Source: Pseudomonas trivialis
GTDB taxonomy: Bacteria > Pseudomonadota > Gammaproteobacteria > Pseudomonadales > Pseudomonadaceae
DNA length: 64,000 nt
Direction of reading: 5' to 3'
NCBI RefSeq assembly: GCF_001439805.1
Contig: NZ_JYLK01000009.1
Coordinates: 62,001-126,000 of the forward strand
The notes under the pieces are model-generated. The model was given only the letters and a program-made list of their open reading frames with translations. It searched no databases and was not told where the DNA came from. Numbering within the stretch: position 1 is the stretch's first letter; each line of letters starts with the position of its first letter. The translations under genes were made by a program, and so were the position numbers. Shown here piece after piece: positions 27,583-37,304 of this stretch.

Positions 27583-28071
27583 TTAAGCCTGGGTAGCGTA
27601 TTTCGCCAGACGCGAATCACTTTTCAGTACAGCAAGGGTGTTGTTGTGCACGTCGTCAGCGGTCACGTCAGCCTTGCTGAAGATCTGCTGGAAGTGCTCG
27701 TGGGTCACGGCAGCAAAGTGCTCGCGATCTTCTGGCGCCACGCCCAGTACCACGGCGTAGGTGGTCAGTGCTTCGCCGTTGCCCTTGGCCATGTCTTCGG
27801 ACAGCTCGTTCATCATGCCATTCATGGCAATCCAGGACTTGCCGCCGTAGGTCAGGGCGCTGTTGGTGCTGCAACCGTTGGTGCCCGAGGTCATGCCGAA
27901 GGTGGCGTTACCCGAGGTGCCGTTGGTGGTGGAAGCCAGGAAGTGAGCTGGAGTGCCGCGCTGGCCTTCGAACAACATGTTGCCCCAACCGCAGTTTGGG
28001 CCGCCTGGTGCTTCTGCCATTGCATTGAGGGAGACGACGGTGAAAAGAGTACCAAGAAGGATCCGTTTCAT
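27583..28071 (-). CDS. DUF3015 exported protein
   Basis: A 162-residue protein with a signal peptide (MKRILLGTLFTVVSLNAMAEA). The mature part starts APGGPNCGWGNMLFEGQRG and contains TSGTNGCSTN, so two Cys may pair in the periplasm. This is a conserved proteobacterial family of unknown function. Strong terminator downstream. Its codon use and a poly-T-rich leader suggest good expression. Confidence 0.82.
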   Translation of the reverse strand: MKRILLGTLFTVVSLNAMAEAPGGPNCGWGNMLFEGQRGTPAHFLASTTNGTSGNATFGMTSGTNGCSTNSALTYGGKSWIAMNGMMNELSEDMAKGNGEALTTYAVVLGVAPEDREHFAAVTHEHFQQIFSKADVTADDVHNNTLAVLKSDSRLAKYATQA

Positions 28072-28339
28072 AGCTTTGTTCTCTTTGTGTGCAAACCAAT
28101 GGACAAGGGGTTCAGGCGCTTGATCACGCCCTAGGGGCCAGTTATTAGTCCAACCCGCGCAGTTTGGAGTTTAGGCACGTTCCAAGGGTTCCGTGGGTTT
28201 TTATAAAACAATCGCCGTTGTCGCGATTTTTTTGCAGGACGCGCTCGGTGTCTATGCTTTCCCTACGGCTCGCCTTGCCAGAGCGCGCAAGGGGGAGCCA
28301 GAATGCCGTTATCTGCCCCGCCTGATGTAAGGAAGCCCG

Positions 28340-30778
28340 ATGCCTGATCCTGTTGCTGCCAGCTTGCGTCTAGCGCCCGAAGCGCTGACTCGCCCTTTCT
28401 CCGCTGAACAGTTCAGCTTCTCGACCACCAATGATTTGGAGCCCTTTCGCGGTGTGCTTGGCCAGGAACGTGCGGTTGAAGCCTTGCAGTTCGGTGTGGC
28501 CATGCCACGCCCCGGTTACAACGTGTTTGTCATGGGCGAGCCGGGCACGGGTCGCTTTTCGTTCGTCAAACGCTACCTGAAAGCCGAAGGCAAGCGCCTG
28601 CAGACCCCATCGGACTGGGTCTATGTGAATAACTTCGACGAGCCACGCGAACCGCGTGCCCTGGAATTGCCGGGCGGCTGCGCGGCGGCGTTCATCGCCG
28701 ATATCAACGGGTTGGTCGACAACCTGGTGGCAACCTTCCCGGCGGTGTTCGAACACCCCACCTATCAACAGCGCAAAAGCGCCATCGACCGCGCGTTCAA
28801 CCAGCGCTACGACAAGGCCCTGGACGTGATCGAACGTCTGGCCCTGGAAAAGGACGTGGCGCTGTACCGTGACAGCACCAACATCGCTTTCACCCCGATG
28901 CTCGACGGCAAGGCCCTGGACGAGGCCGAGTTCTCGCAGTTGCCGGAGGCTGATCGCGAGCGCTTCCACTCGGACATCTCCGAACTGGAAGAGCGCCTCA
29001 ACGAAGAGCTGGCCAGCCTGCCGCAGTGGAAGCGTGAGTCGAACAACCAACTGCGCCAGTTCAACGAAGAAACCATCACCCTGGCCCTGCAACCCTTGCT
29101 CGCGCCGCTGTCCGAAAAGTACGCCGAGAACGCAGGCGTTTGCGGTTATCTACAAGCCATGCAGGTGTACCTGCTCAAAACCGTGGTCGAGCAACTGGTG
29201 GACGACGCCAAGACCGACGCCCAGGCGCGCAAGCTGCTCGAAGAGCAATACTGCCCGAGCCTGGTGGTGGGCCATGCGGTCAACGGTGGCGCGCCCGTGG
29301 TGTTCGAGCCGCACCCGACCTACGACAACCTGTTTGGCCGCATCGAATACAGCACCGACCAGGGCGCGCTCTACACCACATATCGCCAACTGCGTCCGGG
29401 CGCGCTGCACCGCGCCAATGGCGGTTTCCTGATCCTTGAAGCCGAAAAAATGCTCGGCGAGCCGTTCGTGTGGGACGCCCTCAAGCGCTCCCTGCAATCG
29501 CGCAAGCTGAAGATGGAGTCGCCCCTGGGCGAACTCGGCCGTTTGGCCACTGTGACCCTCAACCCGCAGATGATTCCGCTGCAGGTCAAGGTGATCATCA
29601 TCGGTTCGCGCCAGCTGTACTACGCGTTGCAGGATGCCGATCCGGACTTCCAGGAGATGTTCCGGGTGCTGGTGGACTTCGACGAAGACATTCCGATGGT
29701 CGACGAAAGCCTGGAGCAGTTCGCCCAGTTGCTCAAAACCCGCACGTCGGAAGAAGGCATGGCGCCGCTGACCTCGGACGCCGTGGCGCGGCTGGCCACT
29801 TACAGCGCACGCCTGGCGGAACACCAGGGGCGCCTGTCGGCGCGCATCGGTGATTTGTTCCAGTTGGTGAGCGAGGCGGATTTCATTCGCCACCTGGCGG
29901 GCGACGAGATGACCGACGCCGGGCATATCGAGCGCGCGCTCAAGGCCAAGGCCACGCGCACCGGGCGGGTTTCGGCGAGGATTCTGGATGACATGCTCGC
30001 CGGGGTGATCCTGATCGACACTGCCGGCGCTGCGGTGGGCAAGTGCAACGGCCTGACCGTGCTGGAAGTCGGCGACTCGGCGTTCGGTGTGCCCGCGCGG
30101 ATTTCCGCCACGGTGTACCCGGGCGGCAGCGGCATTGTCGACATCGAGCGCGAGGTTAACCTCGGACAGCCGATTCACTCCAAGGGCGTGATGATCCTCA
30201 CTGGTTACCTGGGCAGCCGCTATGCCCAGGAGTTTCCGCTGGCGATCTCCGCGAGTATCGCGCTGGAGCAGTCCTACGGTTATGTGGACGGCGACAGTGC
30301 GTCCCTCGGCGAGGCGTGCACGTTGATCTCGGCACTGTCGAAAACGCCGCTCAAGCAGTGCTTTGCCATTACCGGCTCGATCAACCAGTTTGGTGAAGTG
30401 CAGGCGGTGGGCGGGGTCAACGAGAAGATCGAGGGCTTCTTCCGCCTCTGTGAAGCGCGCGGGCTGACCGGCGAGCAGGGCGCGATCATTCCCAAGGCCA
30501 ACGTGACCACGCTGATGCTGGATGAGAAAGTGCTGCAGGCCGTGCGCGCCGGGCAGTTTCACATCTATGCGGTGCGCCAGGCGGATGAAGCGCTGAGCCT
30601 GCTGGTGGGCGAGGACGCCGGCGAGCCCGACGACGAAGGGCAATTCCCCGAAGGCACGGTGAACGCGCGGGTGGTTGAGCGCCTGCGCGCGATTGCCGAG
30701 ATGATCAGCGAGGAAGACCTGAAAGAAGCGGAGAAGGAACTGGCACAGTTGGCGCTGGCCGAAGCCAAACCGACCTGA
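28340..30778 (+). CDS. Lon-like ATP-dependent protease (AsrA type)
   Basis: An 812-residue cytoplasmic protease of the LonB-like AAA_32 group. The ATPase part has MGEPGTGRFSFVKR near residue 70, where Arg replaces the usual Walker A Lys, and GGFLILEAEKML as Walker B. The C-terminal protease domain keeps the Ser-Lys dyad: Ser in VDGDSASLGEA and Lys in GGVNEKIEGFF. It resembles P. aeruginosa AsrA (linked to heat-shock and aminoglycoside response), of the same length. The Lys-to-Arg change is, I believe, shared by relatives. It stands alone on its strand. Confidence 0.85.
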   Translation: MPDPVAASLRLAPEALTRPFSAEQFSFSTTNDLEPFRGVLGQERAVEALQFGVAMPRPGYNVFVMGEPGTGRFSFVKRYLKAEGKRLQTPSDWVYVNNFDEPREPRALELPGGCAAAFIADINGLVDNLVATFPAVFEHPTYQQRKSAIDRAFNQRYDKALDVIERLALEKDVALYRDSTNIAFTPMLDGKALDEAEFSQLPEADRERFHSDISELEERLNEELASLPQWKRESNNQLRQFNEETITLALQPLLAPLSEKYAENAGVCGYLQAMQVYLLKTVVEQLVDDAKTDAQARKLLEEQYCPSLVVGHAVNGGAPVVFEPHPTYDNLFGRIEYSTDQGALYTTYRQLRPGALHRANGGFLILEAEKMLGEPFVWDALKRSLQSRKLKMESPLGELGRLATVTLNPQMIPLQVKVIIIGSRQLYYALQDADPDFQEMFRVLVDFDEDIPMVDESLEQFAQLLKTRTSEEGMAPLTSDAVARLATYSARLAEHQGRLSARIGDLFQLVSEADFIRHLAGDEMTDAGHIERALKAKATRTGRVSARILDDMLAGVILIDTAGAAVGKCNGLTVLEVGDSAFGVPARISATVYPGGSGIVDIEREVNLGQPIHSKGVMILTGYLGSRYAQEFPLAISASIALEQSYGYVDGDSASLGEACTLISALSKTPLKQCFAITGSINQFGEVQAVGGVNEKIEGFFRLCEARGLTGEQGAIIPKANVTTLMLDEKVLQAVRAGQFHIYAVRQADEALSLLVGEDAGEPDDEGQFPEGTVNARVVERLRAIAEMISEEDLKEAEKELAQLALAEAKPT

Positions 30779-31146
30779 CGCTGAGTAACCAATGTGGGAA
30801 GGGGCCACCCCCCTTCTCAAATACAACCTGATTTTTTGAGTTTAAAGACTGAAGTTTCAGGCAACCACATCTCTGTAGTGAGCGGGCTTGTTGTGGCGAG
30901 CGGGCTTGCCCCGCGTTGGGCTGCGCAGCAGCCCCAAAACCAGGCTCTGCGCAGTGTCAGGTACACCGCGTTGGTATTGATTGGGGGCGCTTCGCACCCC
31001 AACGCGGGGCAAGCCCGCTCGCCACAGAGGCACCTGTGTGCTGCGAGACGTTAAATTGACGGTTTGTCGCCGTTGGTCTCTACAGCCTTGGTTTGTCTTG
31101 GTTTTCTTCTACTCTGAGGTAAACCAGTCTACCGAGGGGCGCCGCC
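30779..31146. other. Intergenic region with a REP-type inverted repeat
   Basis: A 368-base spacer. After the Lon-like stop comes a REP-like fragment (ATGTGGGAAGGGGCC near 30791) and then the large inverted repeat at 30892-31026. The last 100 bases hold the promoter area and a weak ribosome site (CCGAGGGGCG) of the next gene. No coding frame is supported. Confidence 0.6.
30892..31026. repeat. REP doublet of a second family
   Basis: TGTGGCGAGCGGGCTTGCCC...CGCGTTGGG at the left end is matched by its inverted copy CCCAACGCGGGGCAAGCCCG...CGCCACA at the right end. The inner arms have GCTGCGCAGCAGC. This longer REP family is distinct from the GGGAGGGGGC type. Confidence 0.85.
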
Positions 31147-31464
31147 ATGCCGCGCAACCTTTGCCTTACCCGTCAATGCCTGGGCCTGGAAACCCGTATC
31201 GAATGCACCGTTCGCCCGCTTGCCGGGGACAGTGGGTTATGGATGTTGTTATTCGCAGCAGGCATGGCCGGCGAGCAGCCGTCCGCCATCAAGGCCGAGG
31301 GCCCGTTTCATGGGGCCTGCGCCGCTGAAACCCTGCTGGGCACCATTGTCGACGGCCTCACGCTGCAAGGCTATGTGCAGAGGCGCGAGCCGCCGATATG
31401 GGGCCTGCATTTGCAGGCCTACCTGCGCCAACTCAATCGCAGGCAAGAACGCCTTGTCCTCTAA
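31147..31464 (+). CDS. Small hypothetical protein
   Basis: A 105-residue protein, basic overall (many Arg, Gln, Leu), with four Cys at 6, 11, 20 and 58. No signal peptide or strong membrane helix; the stretch GLWMLLFAAGMAGEQP is mildly hydrophobic. It reads toward the next gene and its stop lies eight bases from it. I do not recognise a domain, though the protein has the look of a conserved Pseudomonas hypothetical. Confidence 0.55.
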   Translation: MPRNLCLTRQCLGLETRIECTVRPLAGDSGLWMLLFAAGMAGEQPSAIKAEGPFHGACAAETLLGTIVDGLTLQGYVQRREPPIWGLHLQAYLRQLNRRQERLVL

Positions 31465-31472
31465 TCGCCGCG

Positions 31473-33296
31473 TTATTTGCTTTCAGGCTTGTCCAGCTTG
31501 ACCTCGAAGCCATATTGCACGGTGCTCAGGTCGGTGCGCTGGTAGCCTTCCAGGCTGGTCGGCTGGCCGTAGAAGTAATGCACGTCGAACATCGCCGTGC
31601 CGTATTCCTCGGCGCGGTGGCTGACGCCGAGGATTTCCTTGAGGTAATTGCCGCTGGCGTCCTTGGCGTAGAAGCGCCAGCTGTCGGCGGGAAAGGCTTG
31701 TTGATCGACGATCAGCGCGTTGTCCTTGAGCGAAAGGCCCTTGGGCAGCTTGGTCGCATCCAGCGTGGTTTTTTCGATAGTGGCCAGAAACAGCGGGATC
31801 GAGCCCACCACAAACGCCGGATTCTCCGGGAACAGGTTGAGGTCGTAGGTGAGCAGGCCGCGCGCCGGGTTCAGTTCGAAGGCCTCGGTGGGCAACTCGA
31901 TAGGGTCGCCGCGCTCGCCTTTTTCGTCGGCGGTAAAAAACGTCACCGGCGCCTCACTGCTGTTGCGTTCGGCGCCCACCAAATCGTCGTTGAAGGTAAA
32001 GGGGTGATCGAACACCACATGCGCGGCGCTGGCATCGTCGACGGACTGGCTGATGGTGACGCTGTTTTTCAGCTGCTCTTCGGTCATCGACGCGTCCTTG
32101 AGCCAACTCGCGGCGCCGTCGTCGTACACCGTGACGGGCATCGGCAAGGCTTGCACGGTCTTTTCCAGGCTGTTCTTGTCAAACCGCAGAACCGGCAGGT
32201 CGAGGTCCTTGCGGGTGACGGTGACCCTGGAAAAGTCCAGCACATTGACTTGCAGGGCGTCGATCACGCCATTGAAGTAGACCTTGGCGTAATACCGGTG
32301 CTGTTTTTGCTCGAAGGCTTTTTGCTCATCGGTCAGCTGTTTTTCAAGGGCCGGCGACCAGGCTTTTTGCTTTTGCAGCTCGGCCAGTTGTTTTTCGTAG
32401 AACGCCACTTGCGCGGCACTTTCGTTGATCGAGCCCGAACGCGTCAGAAACTGCCCGGTAATGTCCCGTGCCTGGACCAGCAGCGGGTTGGGCGAATCAT
32501 CCGCGAGTTCCGGCGCCAGGGGCGCGCTGTTGGTGAGTTCGAGCTCGGCGTAGTTCTTTTCAAGCAGCAGCAGGTTGACGGTGACAGTGCCTTCGGTGCG
32601 CGTGTGACCGACGTCCTTTTTCGACAGGTCGAAGCTGAGCACCTTGCCGGGTGCTACCACTTCCACCGCGCCCTTGAGGCTCACCGGCTGCGGCTGGCTC
32701 TTGTTTTCGGTCTCGATGCCGTCGAAGAACGGGTAGGTCACCGTCAGGTCGTCGGGGTTGGTCAGGTTGGAGCTGCTGGGGCTCAACTGGATGCCGGGAT
32801 CGGTTTCCGACCATTCCGGCTGGAATGGAATCACCTTGTTGTTGCTCAAGGTGACCGACTGCCATTCCAGGTTGTGGGGGAAAGGAAACTGCTCAGGCAC
32901 ATTGAAAGTGAAGGGGAATACCGGCTGCAAATCTGTCAGGTAGTCCGAATGGGAGGCCCTGCGCAGCACGAACAGGCCGTTGATGTAGGTGTCGACCAAG
33001 GCCTGCGGCGTGGCGTAGTGCTTGAGCAGGGCCAGGGAGTCTTCGCCGTACTCGGGCTCGATGGGTTTGCTGGCAAGCTTGGTTTGCGCGCGTTCAAGCA
33101 GCAACAGCGAACCGCCGAGGTCGGCGATGGCGTCACGCAGCTTGGGGTCCTGGATGCCGTCGAGGGACTGTTCGAACGTGGCGGTTTTCTCTTCGAGGGT
33201 GGCCTGCTTCTGCTCTTCGCTGGGAGAACAGCCGCTGGTCAGCAGCAATGCCGCGCACAGGCCGACGCTGGCCAAGGGAGATCGCACATCCATCAT
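31473..33296 (-). CDS. Large lipoprotein of unknown function
   Basis: A 607-residue protein with a lipoprotein signal (SVGLCAALLLTSGCSPSEE; lipobox Thr-Ser-Gly-Cys). A short helical, Glu/Gln-rich segment (25-75) is followed by long beta-rich regions with repeated ETENKSQPQPVSLKGAVEV-like strands, and a second coiled stretch EKQLAELQKQKAWSP near 300. I know no named family for it. The start could be either of two adjacent Met. It has no partner gene; the divergent neighbour is the UPF0114 gene. Confidence 0.7.
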   Translation of the reverse strand: MMDVRSPLASVGLCAALLLTSGCSPSEEQKQATLEEKTATFEQSLDGIQDPKLRDAIADLGGSLLLLERAQTKLASKPIEPEYGEDSLALLKHYATPQALVDTYINGLFVLRRASHSDYLTDLQPVFPFTFNVPEQFPFPHNLEWQSVTLSNNKVIPFQPEWSETDPGIQLSPSSSNLTNPDDLTVTYPFFDGIETENKSQPQPVSLKGAVEVVAPGKVLSFDLSKKDVGHTRTEGTVTVNLLLLEKNYAELELTNSAPLAPELADDSPNPLLVQARDITGQFLTRSGSINESAAQVAFYEKQLAELQKQKAWSPALEKQLTDEQKAFEQKQHRYYAKVYFNGVIDALQVNVLDFSRVTVTRKDLDLPVLRFDKNSLEKTVQALPMPVTVYDDGAASWLKDASMTEEQLKNSVTISQSVDDASAAHVVFDHPFTFNDDLVGAERNSSEAPVTFFTADEKGERGDPIELPTEAFELNPARGLLTYDLNLFPENPAFVVGSIPLFLATIEKTTLDATKLPKGLSLKDNALIVDQQAFPADSWRFYAKDASGNYLKEILGVSHRAEEYGTAMFDVHYFYGQPTSLEGYQRTDLSTVQYGFEVKLDKPESK

Positions 33297-33459
33297 TGCA
33301 AGTTTTCCTGTCCGACAGCATTGAGTCGATTTGATGGGCTCGACACTAGCAGATAAACGCGCTTACAGATGCCGTACACGTCAGTTTTCTCGCGGTGACA
33401 GGCGGCTGGCGGCGGCTGGTATACTCGCCGCCATTTCTAGCCACGCTGTGTGAGATTCA

Positions 33460-33948
33460 ATGGAACGTTTTATCGAAAATGCTATGTACGCCTCGCGCTG
33501 GCTGCTGGCGCCTATCTATTTCGGTCTGTCCCTGGGCTTGTTGGCCCTGGCGCTGAAATTCTTCCAGGAAGTGATCCACCTGCTGCCGAGCGTGTTCTCG
33601 ATGGCCGAGTCCGAACTGATCCTGGTGCTGCTGTCGCTGATCGACATGGCCCTGGTCGGCGGCCTGCTGGTGATGGTGATGATTTCCGGCTACGAGAACT
33701 TCGTCTCGCAACTGGATATCGATGACAACAAGGAAAAGCTCAACTGGCTGGGCACCATGGACTCCTCTTCGCTGAAGATGAAAGTGGCGGCGTCCATCGT
33801 GGCGATTTCCTCCATCCACCTGCTGCGCATCTTCATGGACGCCAAGAACGTCGATCCGCAGCATTTGATGTGGTACGTGATCATCCACATGACCTTCGTG
33901 GTCTCGGCGTTCGCCATGGGTTATCTGGACAAACTCACCAAGCACTGA
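33460..33948 (+). CDS. UPF0114 (YqhA) membrane protein
   Basis: A 162-residue inner-membrane protein with four hydrophobic helices. The family start [20 protein letters not shown] and the loop [29 protein letters not shown] are diagnostic of UPF0114. Function is not established. It is convergent with the following GT39 gene, with 15 bases between them. Confidence 0.88.
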   Translation: MERFIENAMYASRWLLAPIYFGLSLGLLALALKFFQEVIHLLPSVFSMAESELILVLLSLIDMALVGGLLVMVMISGYENFVSQLDIDDNKEKLNWLGTMDSSSLKMKVAASIVAISSIHLLRIFMDAKNVDPQHLMWYVIIHMTFVVSAFAMGYLDKLTKH

Positions 33949-33963
33949 TGCACCGCGCCGGCC

Positions 33964-35397
33964 TTACTGCTCGATAAAGTAGTAAGGCTGGCGATTGATC
34001 GACATCTGTTTGGTCACCGTGACCTTTTCCTGCAGTTGCTCGGTGCGATCCACCAGCGCCACATTGCCGGGGTTTGCGGTCAGGTAGCTGCGCAATTGCG
34101 GTTCGGTGCGCAGGATCGGCAGATAAGCCCGCAGATAGAACACGCTGGCGCCCGCAATCCGCTCGTTGGGTTGAAACAGCACCACGTTTTTGCCCTGGTC
34201 CCGCAGGGTCTGGATCTCGCTGATCACCGGCACGAACGAGTGGCGCACGTCCGCTTTGGGCGCGAACCAGAAGGCCGCCGTGAGGTAGCAGGCGATGGCC
34301 AGGGTGAATACCGCGCCGATCACGCGCCGATGGTGCGCGTACAGCGCCGGCTTGTGTTCCTTGAGCCATGCCAGCAGCACGCGCACATATTCGGCGGCCA
34401 GCACGGCGGCCGCCGGCGTCAGCGCCATCAGGTACACCGTGCGCTTGCTGGACGCCAGGGTCAGCAAGGTAAATTGCGCCACCAGCCACACGCTGAAAAA
34501 CAGGCGATAACGGTTGCGCACCAGGCTTTTGCGAAAGTGCCACAGGCCCAGGTACACCAGAATATTCCACGGCAAAAACGCCTCGGGCAGCTTCACCAGG
34601 TAGTAGTAAAACGGCTCGTAATGCCCGGCTTCGACAAACGAGCCGCTGAAGCGACCGACGCTGTTGGTCAACAGCACTTCGCCCACCGCCTGCATCCCGT
34701 CGCGCTGAAACAGAAACCCCAGCCAGATCACCAGCGGCAGCAACGCCAGCAGGGTAAACAGCGCCGGCTTGAGCCAGTCGCCGATGCTCAGGCGCTTGTC
34801 CATCAGGCTGATGCTGACCAGGTACACAAAGATCACGATGCCCGGCATCGCCAGGCCCAGCACGCCCTTGCTCAGGGTAGCGATGACCATACCGGCCGCG
34901 AACAGCGCCCAGGCCCAGGTGCTGGAGCCTTCGCGATCAGGCCGCACGGCCTGGTAAAACGCCAGCAGTGCGGTGGTCACGCCGAGACTGAGCAATGAGT
35001 CCTCACCCACGCCGCGCACATTGCCCCAGTAACTGGCCATGGTCGCCAGGATCAGCGCTGCGCTGAACGCCAACGTCTTCGGCCGCCCGAAAGTACGCAG
35101 CATCCCGTACAACAGCATCACACTGAACAGCCCGGCAAACGCCGACGCCAGACGCACCGCCCCGGTGCTGGCGCCAAACAGCCGAATCGCACCGGCGTCG
35201 AGCCACAAACTCAGGGGCGGTTTTTCCAGAAACGGTTCCTGAAACAGGCGCGGCACCACCCAGTCGTTGTCCAGGTGCATGGCCATGGCAATCCCGGCCA
35301 CGCGGGCTTCGGTGGAACCTTGCAATTCATGGTTACCCAGGGCGAAGAAGAACAACAGACCAACGAGCAGAAGCAGCAGAGGAACGGGACGCGTCAT
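33964..35397 (-). CDS. GT39/ArnT-like membrane glycosyltransferase
   Basis: A 477-residue inner-membrane protein with about 11-12 helices. The N-terminal region has GNHELQGSTEARVAGIAMAM with the acidic Glu of the GT-C fold, then the FLEKPPLSLWLDA motif near residue 58. These identify the PMT_2/ArnT-type family, which uses polyprenyl-phosphate sugars. The acceptor (lipid A, protein or glycan) is unknown, and no arn genes are nearby. It is alone between convergent and divergent neighbours. Confidence 0.82.
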   Translation of the reverse strand: MTRPVPLLLLLVGLLFFFALGNHELQGSTEARVAGIAMAMHLDNDWVVPRLFQEPFLEKPPLSLWLDAGAIRLFGASTGAVRLASAFAGLFSVMLLYGMLRTFGRPKTLAFSAALILATMASYWGNVRGVGEDSLLSLGVTTALLAFYQAVRPDREGSSTWAWALFAAGMVIATLSKGVLGLAMPGIVIFVYLVSISLMDKRLSIGDWLKPALFTLLALLPLVIWLGFLFQRDGMQAVGEVLLTNSVGRFSGSFVEAGHYEPFYYYLVKLPEAFLPWNILVYLGLWHFRKSLVRNRYRLFFSVWLVAQFTLLTLASSKRTVYLMALTPAAAVLAAEYVRVLLAWLKEHKPALYAHHRRVIGAVFTLAIACYLTAAFWFAPKADVRHSFVPVISEIQTLRDQGKNVVLFQPNERIAGASVFYLRAYLPILRTEPQLRSYLTANPGNVALVDRTEQLQEKVTVTKQMSINRQPYYFIEQ

Positions 35398-35504
35398 GGA
35401 GTGTGGCTACCGGGGCAGGGGACCGCTCGGGGGAGCGGACATGGCAATCGGCAAGTATAGGGAGGTGTTTCTTAACAATCCGTGAACGAGAGTGCGGTTG
35501 TCTG

Positions 35505-35553
35505 CAGGCTGCACGCGGCAATCGAGCTAATCCCCCGTTGCGCGTGCAGCCTG
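35505..35553. other. Long inverted repeat downstream of the pxp operon
   Basis: CAGGCTGCACGCG and its perfect reverse complement enclose a 23-base loop. The hairpin lies 18 bases past the biotin carboxylase stop and lacks a T-run. It may be an attenuating or processing hairpin that closes the minus-strand operon. Confidence 0.5.
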
Positions 35554-35570
35554 TGAACAAAGCGTTCAAC

Positions 35571-37304
35571 TCAATTGGCTGTCTTGATTCGCCCAATCAC
35601 GCAGCCAGCCTCGAAATAAGCACCTGCCTGTTCGGCAATCTGAACAACGCCCGCACAGGGGGCGAGGATCGAGGTTTCCATTTTCATCGCTTCCACCACG
35701 GCGATCACTTGGCCGGCGCTGACCGATTCACCGTCGCCGACGACCCAGGCATGCAGGTTGCCCGCTACCGGTGTCAGCACCGCTTGTGGATCTGCGGCCT
35801 CGCTTGGGCTGGCGCTGGCGGGGGCCGGTCCGTTCAGGCTGATGCCGCGCAACAGGGCGGCGGGCAGGCCCAGTTCGTGGCGCTTGCCGTCGATTTCGAC
35901 GAAGGTGCGCAGCACCTCGGGGTCGGCCGACAAGGCGCTGCGTGGGGCGAGGGTGATCTGTTCGGCGAAGTCGGTTTCGATCCAGCGGGTGTGCACGGCG
36001 AAGCGGTCGGCGCCGGTGAAGTCGGCATGTTCCATCACAGCCCGGTGGAAGGGCAGTACCGAGGCGATGCCTTCGATGTTGAACTCTGCCAGGGCACGGC
36101 GGGCGCGGGCGATGGCCTGTTCGCGGGTGGCGCCGCTGACGATCAGCTTGGCCATCATCGAATCGAAGGTGCTGGGTACGCTCGAACCCGTGACCACGCC
36201 GCTGTCCAGGCGCACGCCGGGGCCGGAAGGGGGCTGAAACGCGCTGATGTGACCGGGGGTGGGTAGAAAGCCTTTGCCCGGGTCTTCGGCGTTGATGCGA
36301 AATTCAAAGCTGTGACCGCGCGGCACTGGCGTTTCGCTGAACGACAACGGCAAACCGTCGGCGATGCGTAGTTGCTCGATCACGAGGTCCACGCCGGTGG
36401 TTTCCTCGGTGACCGGATGCTCGACTTGAAGACGCGTGTTGACCTCCAGAAACGACAGCGTGCCATCCTGGCTGAGCAGGAATTCCACCGTGCCGGCGCC
36501 GACGTAACCGGCCCTGGCGCAAATAGCGTGGGCCGACTGATGGATACGCTCGCGCTGTGCGTCGCTGATGAACGGCGCGGGGGCTTCTTCCACCAGCTTC
36601 TGGTTACGGCGTTGCAGCGAGCAGTCACGCGTGCCGACCACCACGACCTTGCCGTGTTTGTCGGCGATGACTTGCGCTTCGATGTGTCGAGGACGGTCGA
36701 GGAACTGTTCGACGAAACACTCACCACGGCCGAACGCCGCTTCAGCTTCGCGCACGGCCGAGGCGAACAGTTCGGCGACCTCGTCCAGGCGCCAGGCCAC
36801 TTTCATGCCGCGCCCGCCACCGCCAAAGGCGGCCTTGATGGCAATCGGCAGGCCATGCTGCTCGGCAAACGCCAGCACTTGGGCCGCGCTTTCGACCGGG
36901 CCTGGCGTACCGGCCACCAGCGGTGCGCCGACCTGCTGCGCCAGTTTGCGCGCCTCGACCTTGTCGCCCAGCACGTCGATGGTCTCGGGATTCGGGCCAA
37001 CCCACACCAGCCCTGCGTTGATCACCGCGCGGGCGAAGTCGGCGCGCTCGGACAGAAAACCGTAACCTGGGTGCACGGCATCAGCGCCGCTGCGTTTGGC
37101 AATGGCCAGGAGTTTTTCGATATCCAGGTAGGTGTCTGCCGGGCGCTGGCCGTTCAGGGCATAGGCTTCGTCGGCCTGACGCACGTGCAGGGCGTCGATG
37201 TCGGCGTCGGCGTACACCGCAACCGATTGCACCCCATAGTCACGGCAGGCGCGGGCGATGCGGATGGCGATTTCACCACGGTTGGCGATCAGTAATTTTT
37301 TCAT
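35571..37304 (-). CDS. Biotin carboxylase with fused biotin-carrier domain
   Basis: A 577-residue acyl-CoA carboxylase alpha-type subunit. The biotin carboxylase part (1-445) has the start [19 protein letters not shown], the ATP-grasp glycine loop [12 protein letters not shown] and the catalytic [16 protein letters not shown]. The C-terminal lipoyl-like domain carries the biotinylation site [10 protein letters not shown] (Lys about 536). No carboxyltransferase gene of the acyl-CoA type is near. Its pairing with PxpBC, a KipI/KipA 'biotin-dependent carboxyltransferase' family, suggests they act together. It overlaps the pxpBC stop by four bases (ATGA). Confidence 0.9.
   Translation of the reverse strand: MKKLLIANRGEIAIRIARACRDYGVQSVAVYADADIDALHVRQADEAYALNGQRPADTYLDIEKLLAIAKRSGADAVHPGYGFLSERADFARAVINAGLVWVGPNPETIDVLGDKVEARKLAQQVGAPLVAGTPGPVESAAQVLAFAEQHGLPIAIKAAFGGGGRGMKVAWRLDEVAELFASAVREAEAAFGRGECFVEQFLDRPRHIEAQVIADKHGKVVVVGTRDCSLQRRNQKLVEEAPAPFISDAQRERIHQSAHAICARAGYVGAGTVEFLLSQDGTLSFLEVNTRLQVEHPVTEETTGVDLVIEQLRIADGLPLSFSETPVPRGHSFEFRINAEDPGKGFLPTPGHISAFQPPSGPGVRLDSGVVTGSSVPSTFDSMMAKLIVSGATREQAIARARRALAEFNIEGIASVLPFHRAVMEHADFTGADRFAVHTRWIETDFAEQITLAPRSALSADPEVLRTFVEIDGKRHELGLPAALLRGISLNGPAPASASPSEAADPQAVLTPVAGNLHAWVVGDGESVSAGQVIAVVEAMKMETSILAPCAGVVQIAEQAGAYFEAGCVIGRIKTAN

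Noticed and set aside
28340..30778. Arg in place of Walker A Lys as a dead ATPase in the Lon-like protease
   Set aside because: GEPGTGR-type loops are, to my knowledge, common in this AAA_32/Lon-like group, so the change is not evidence of inactivation.
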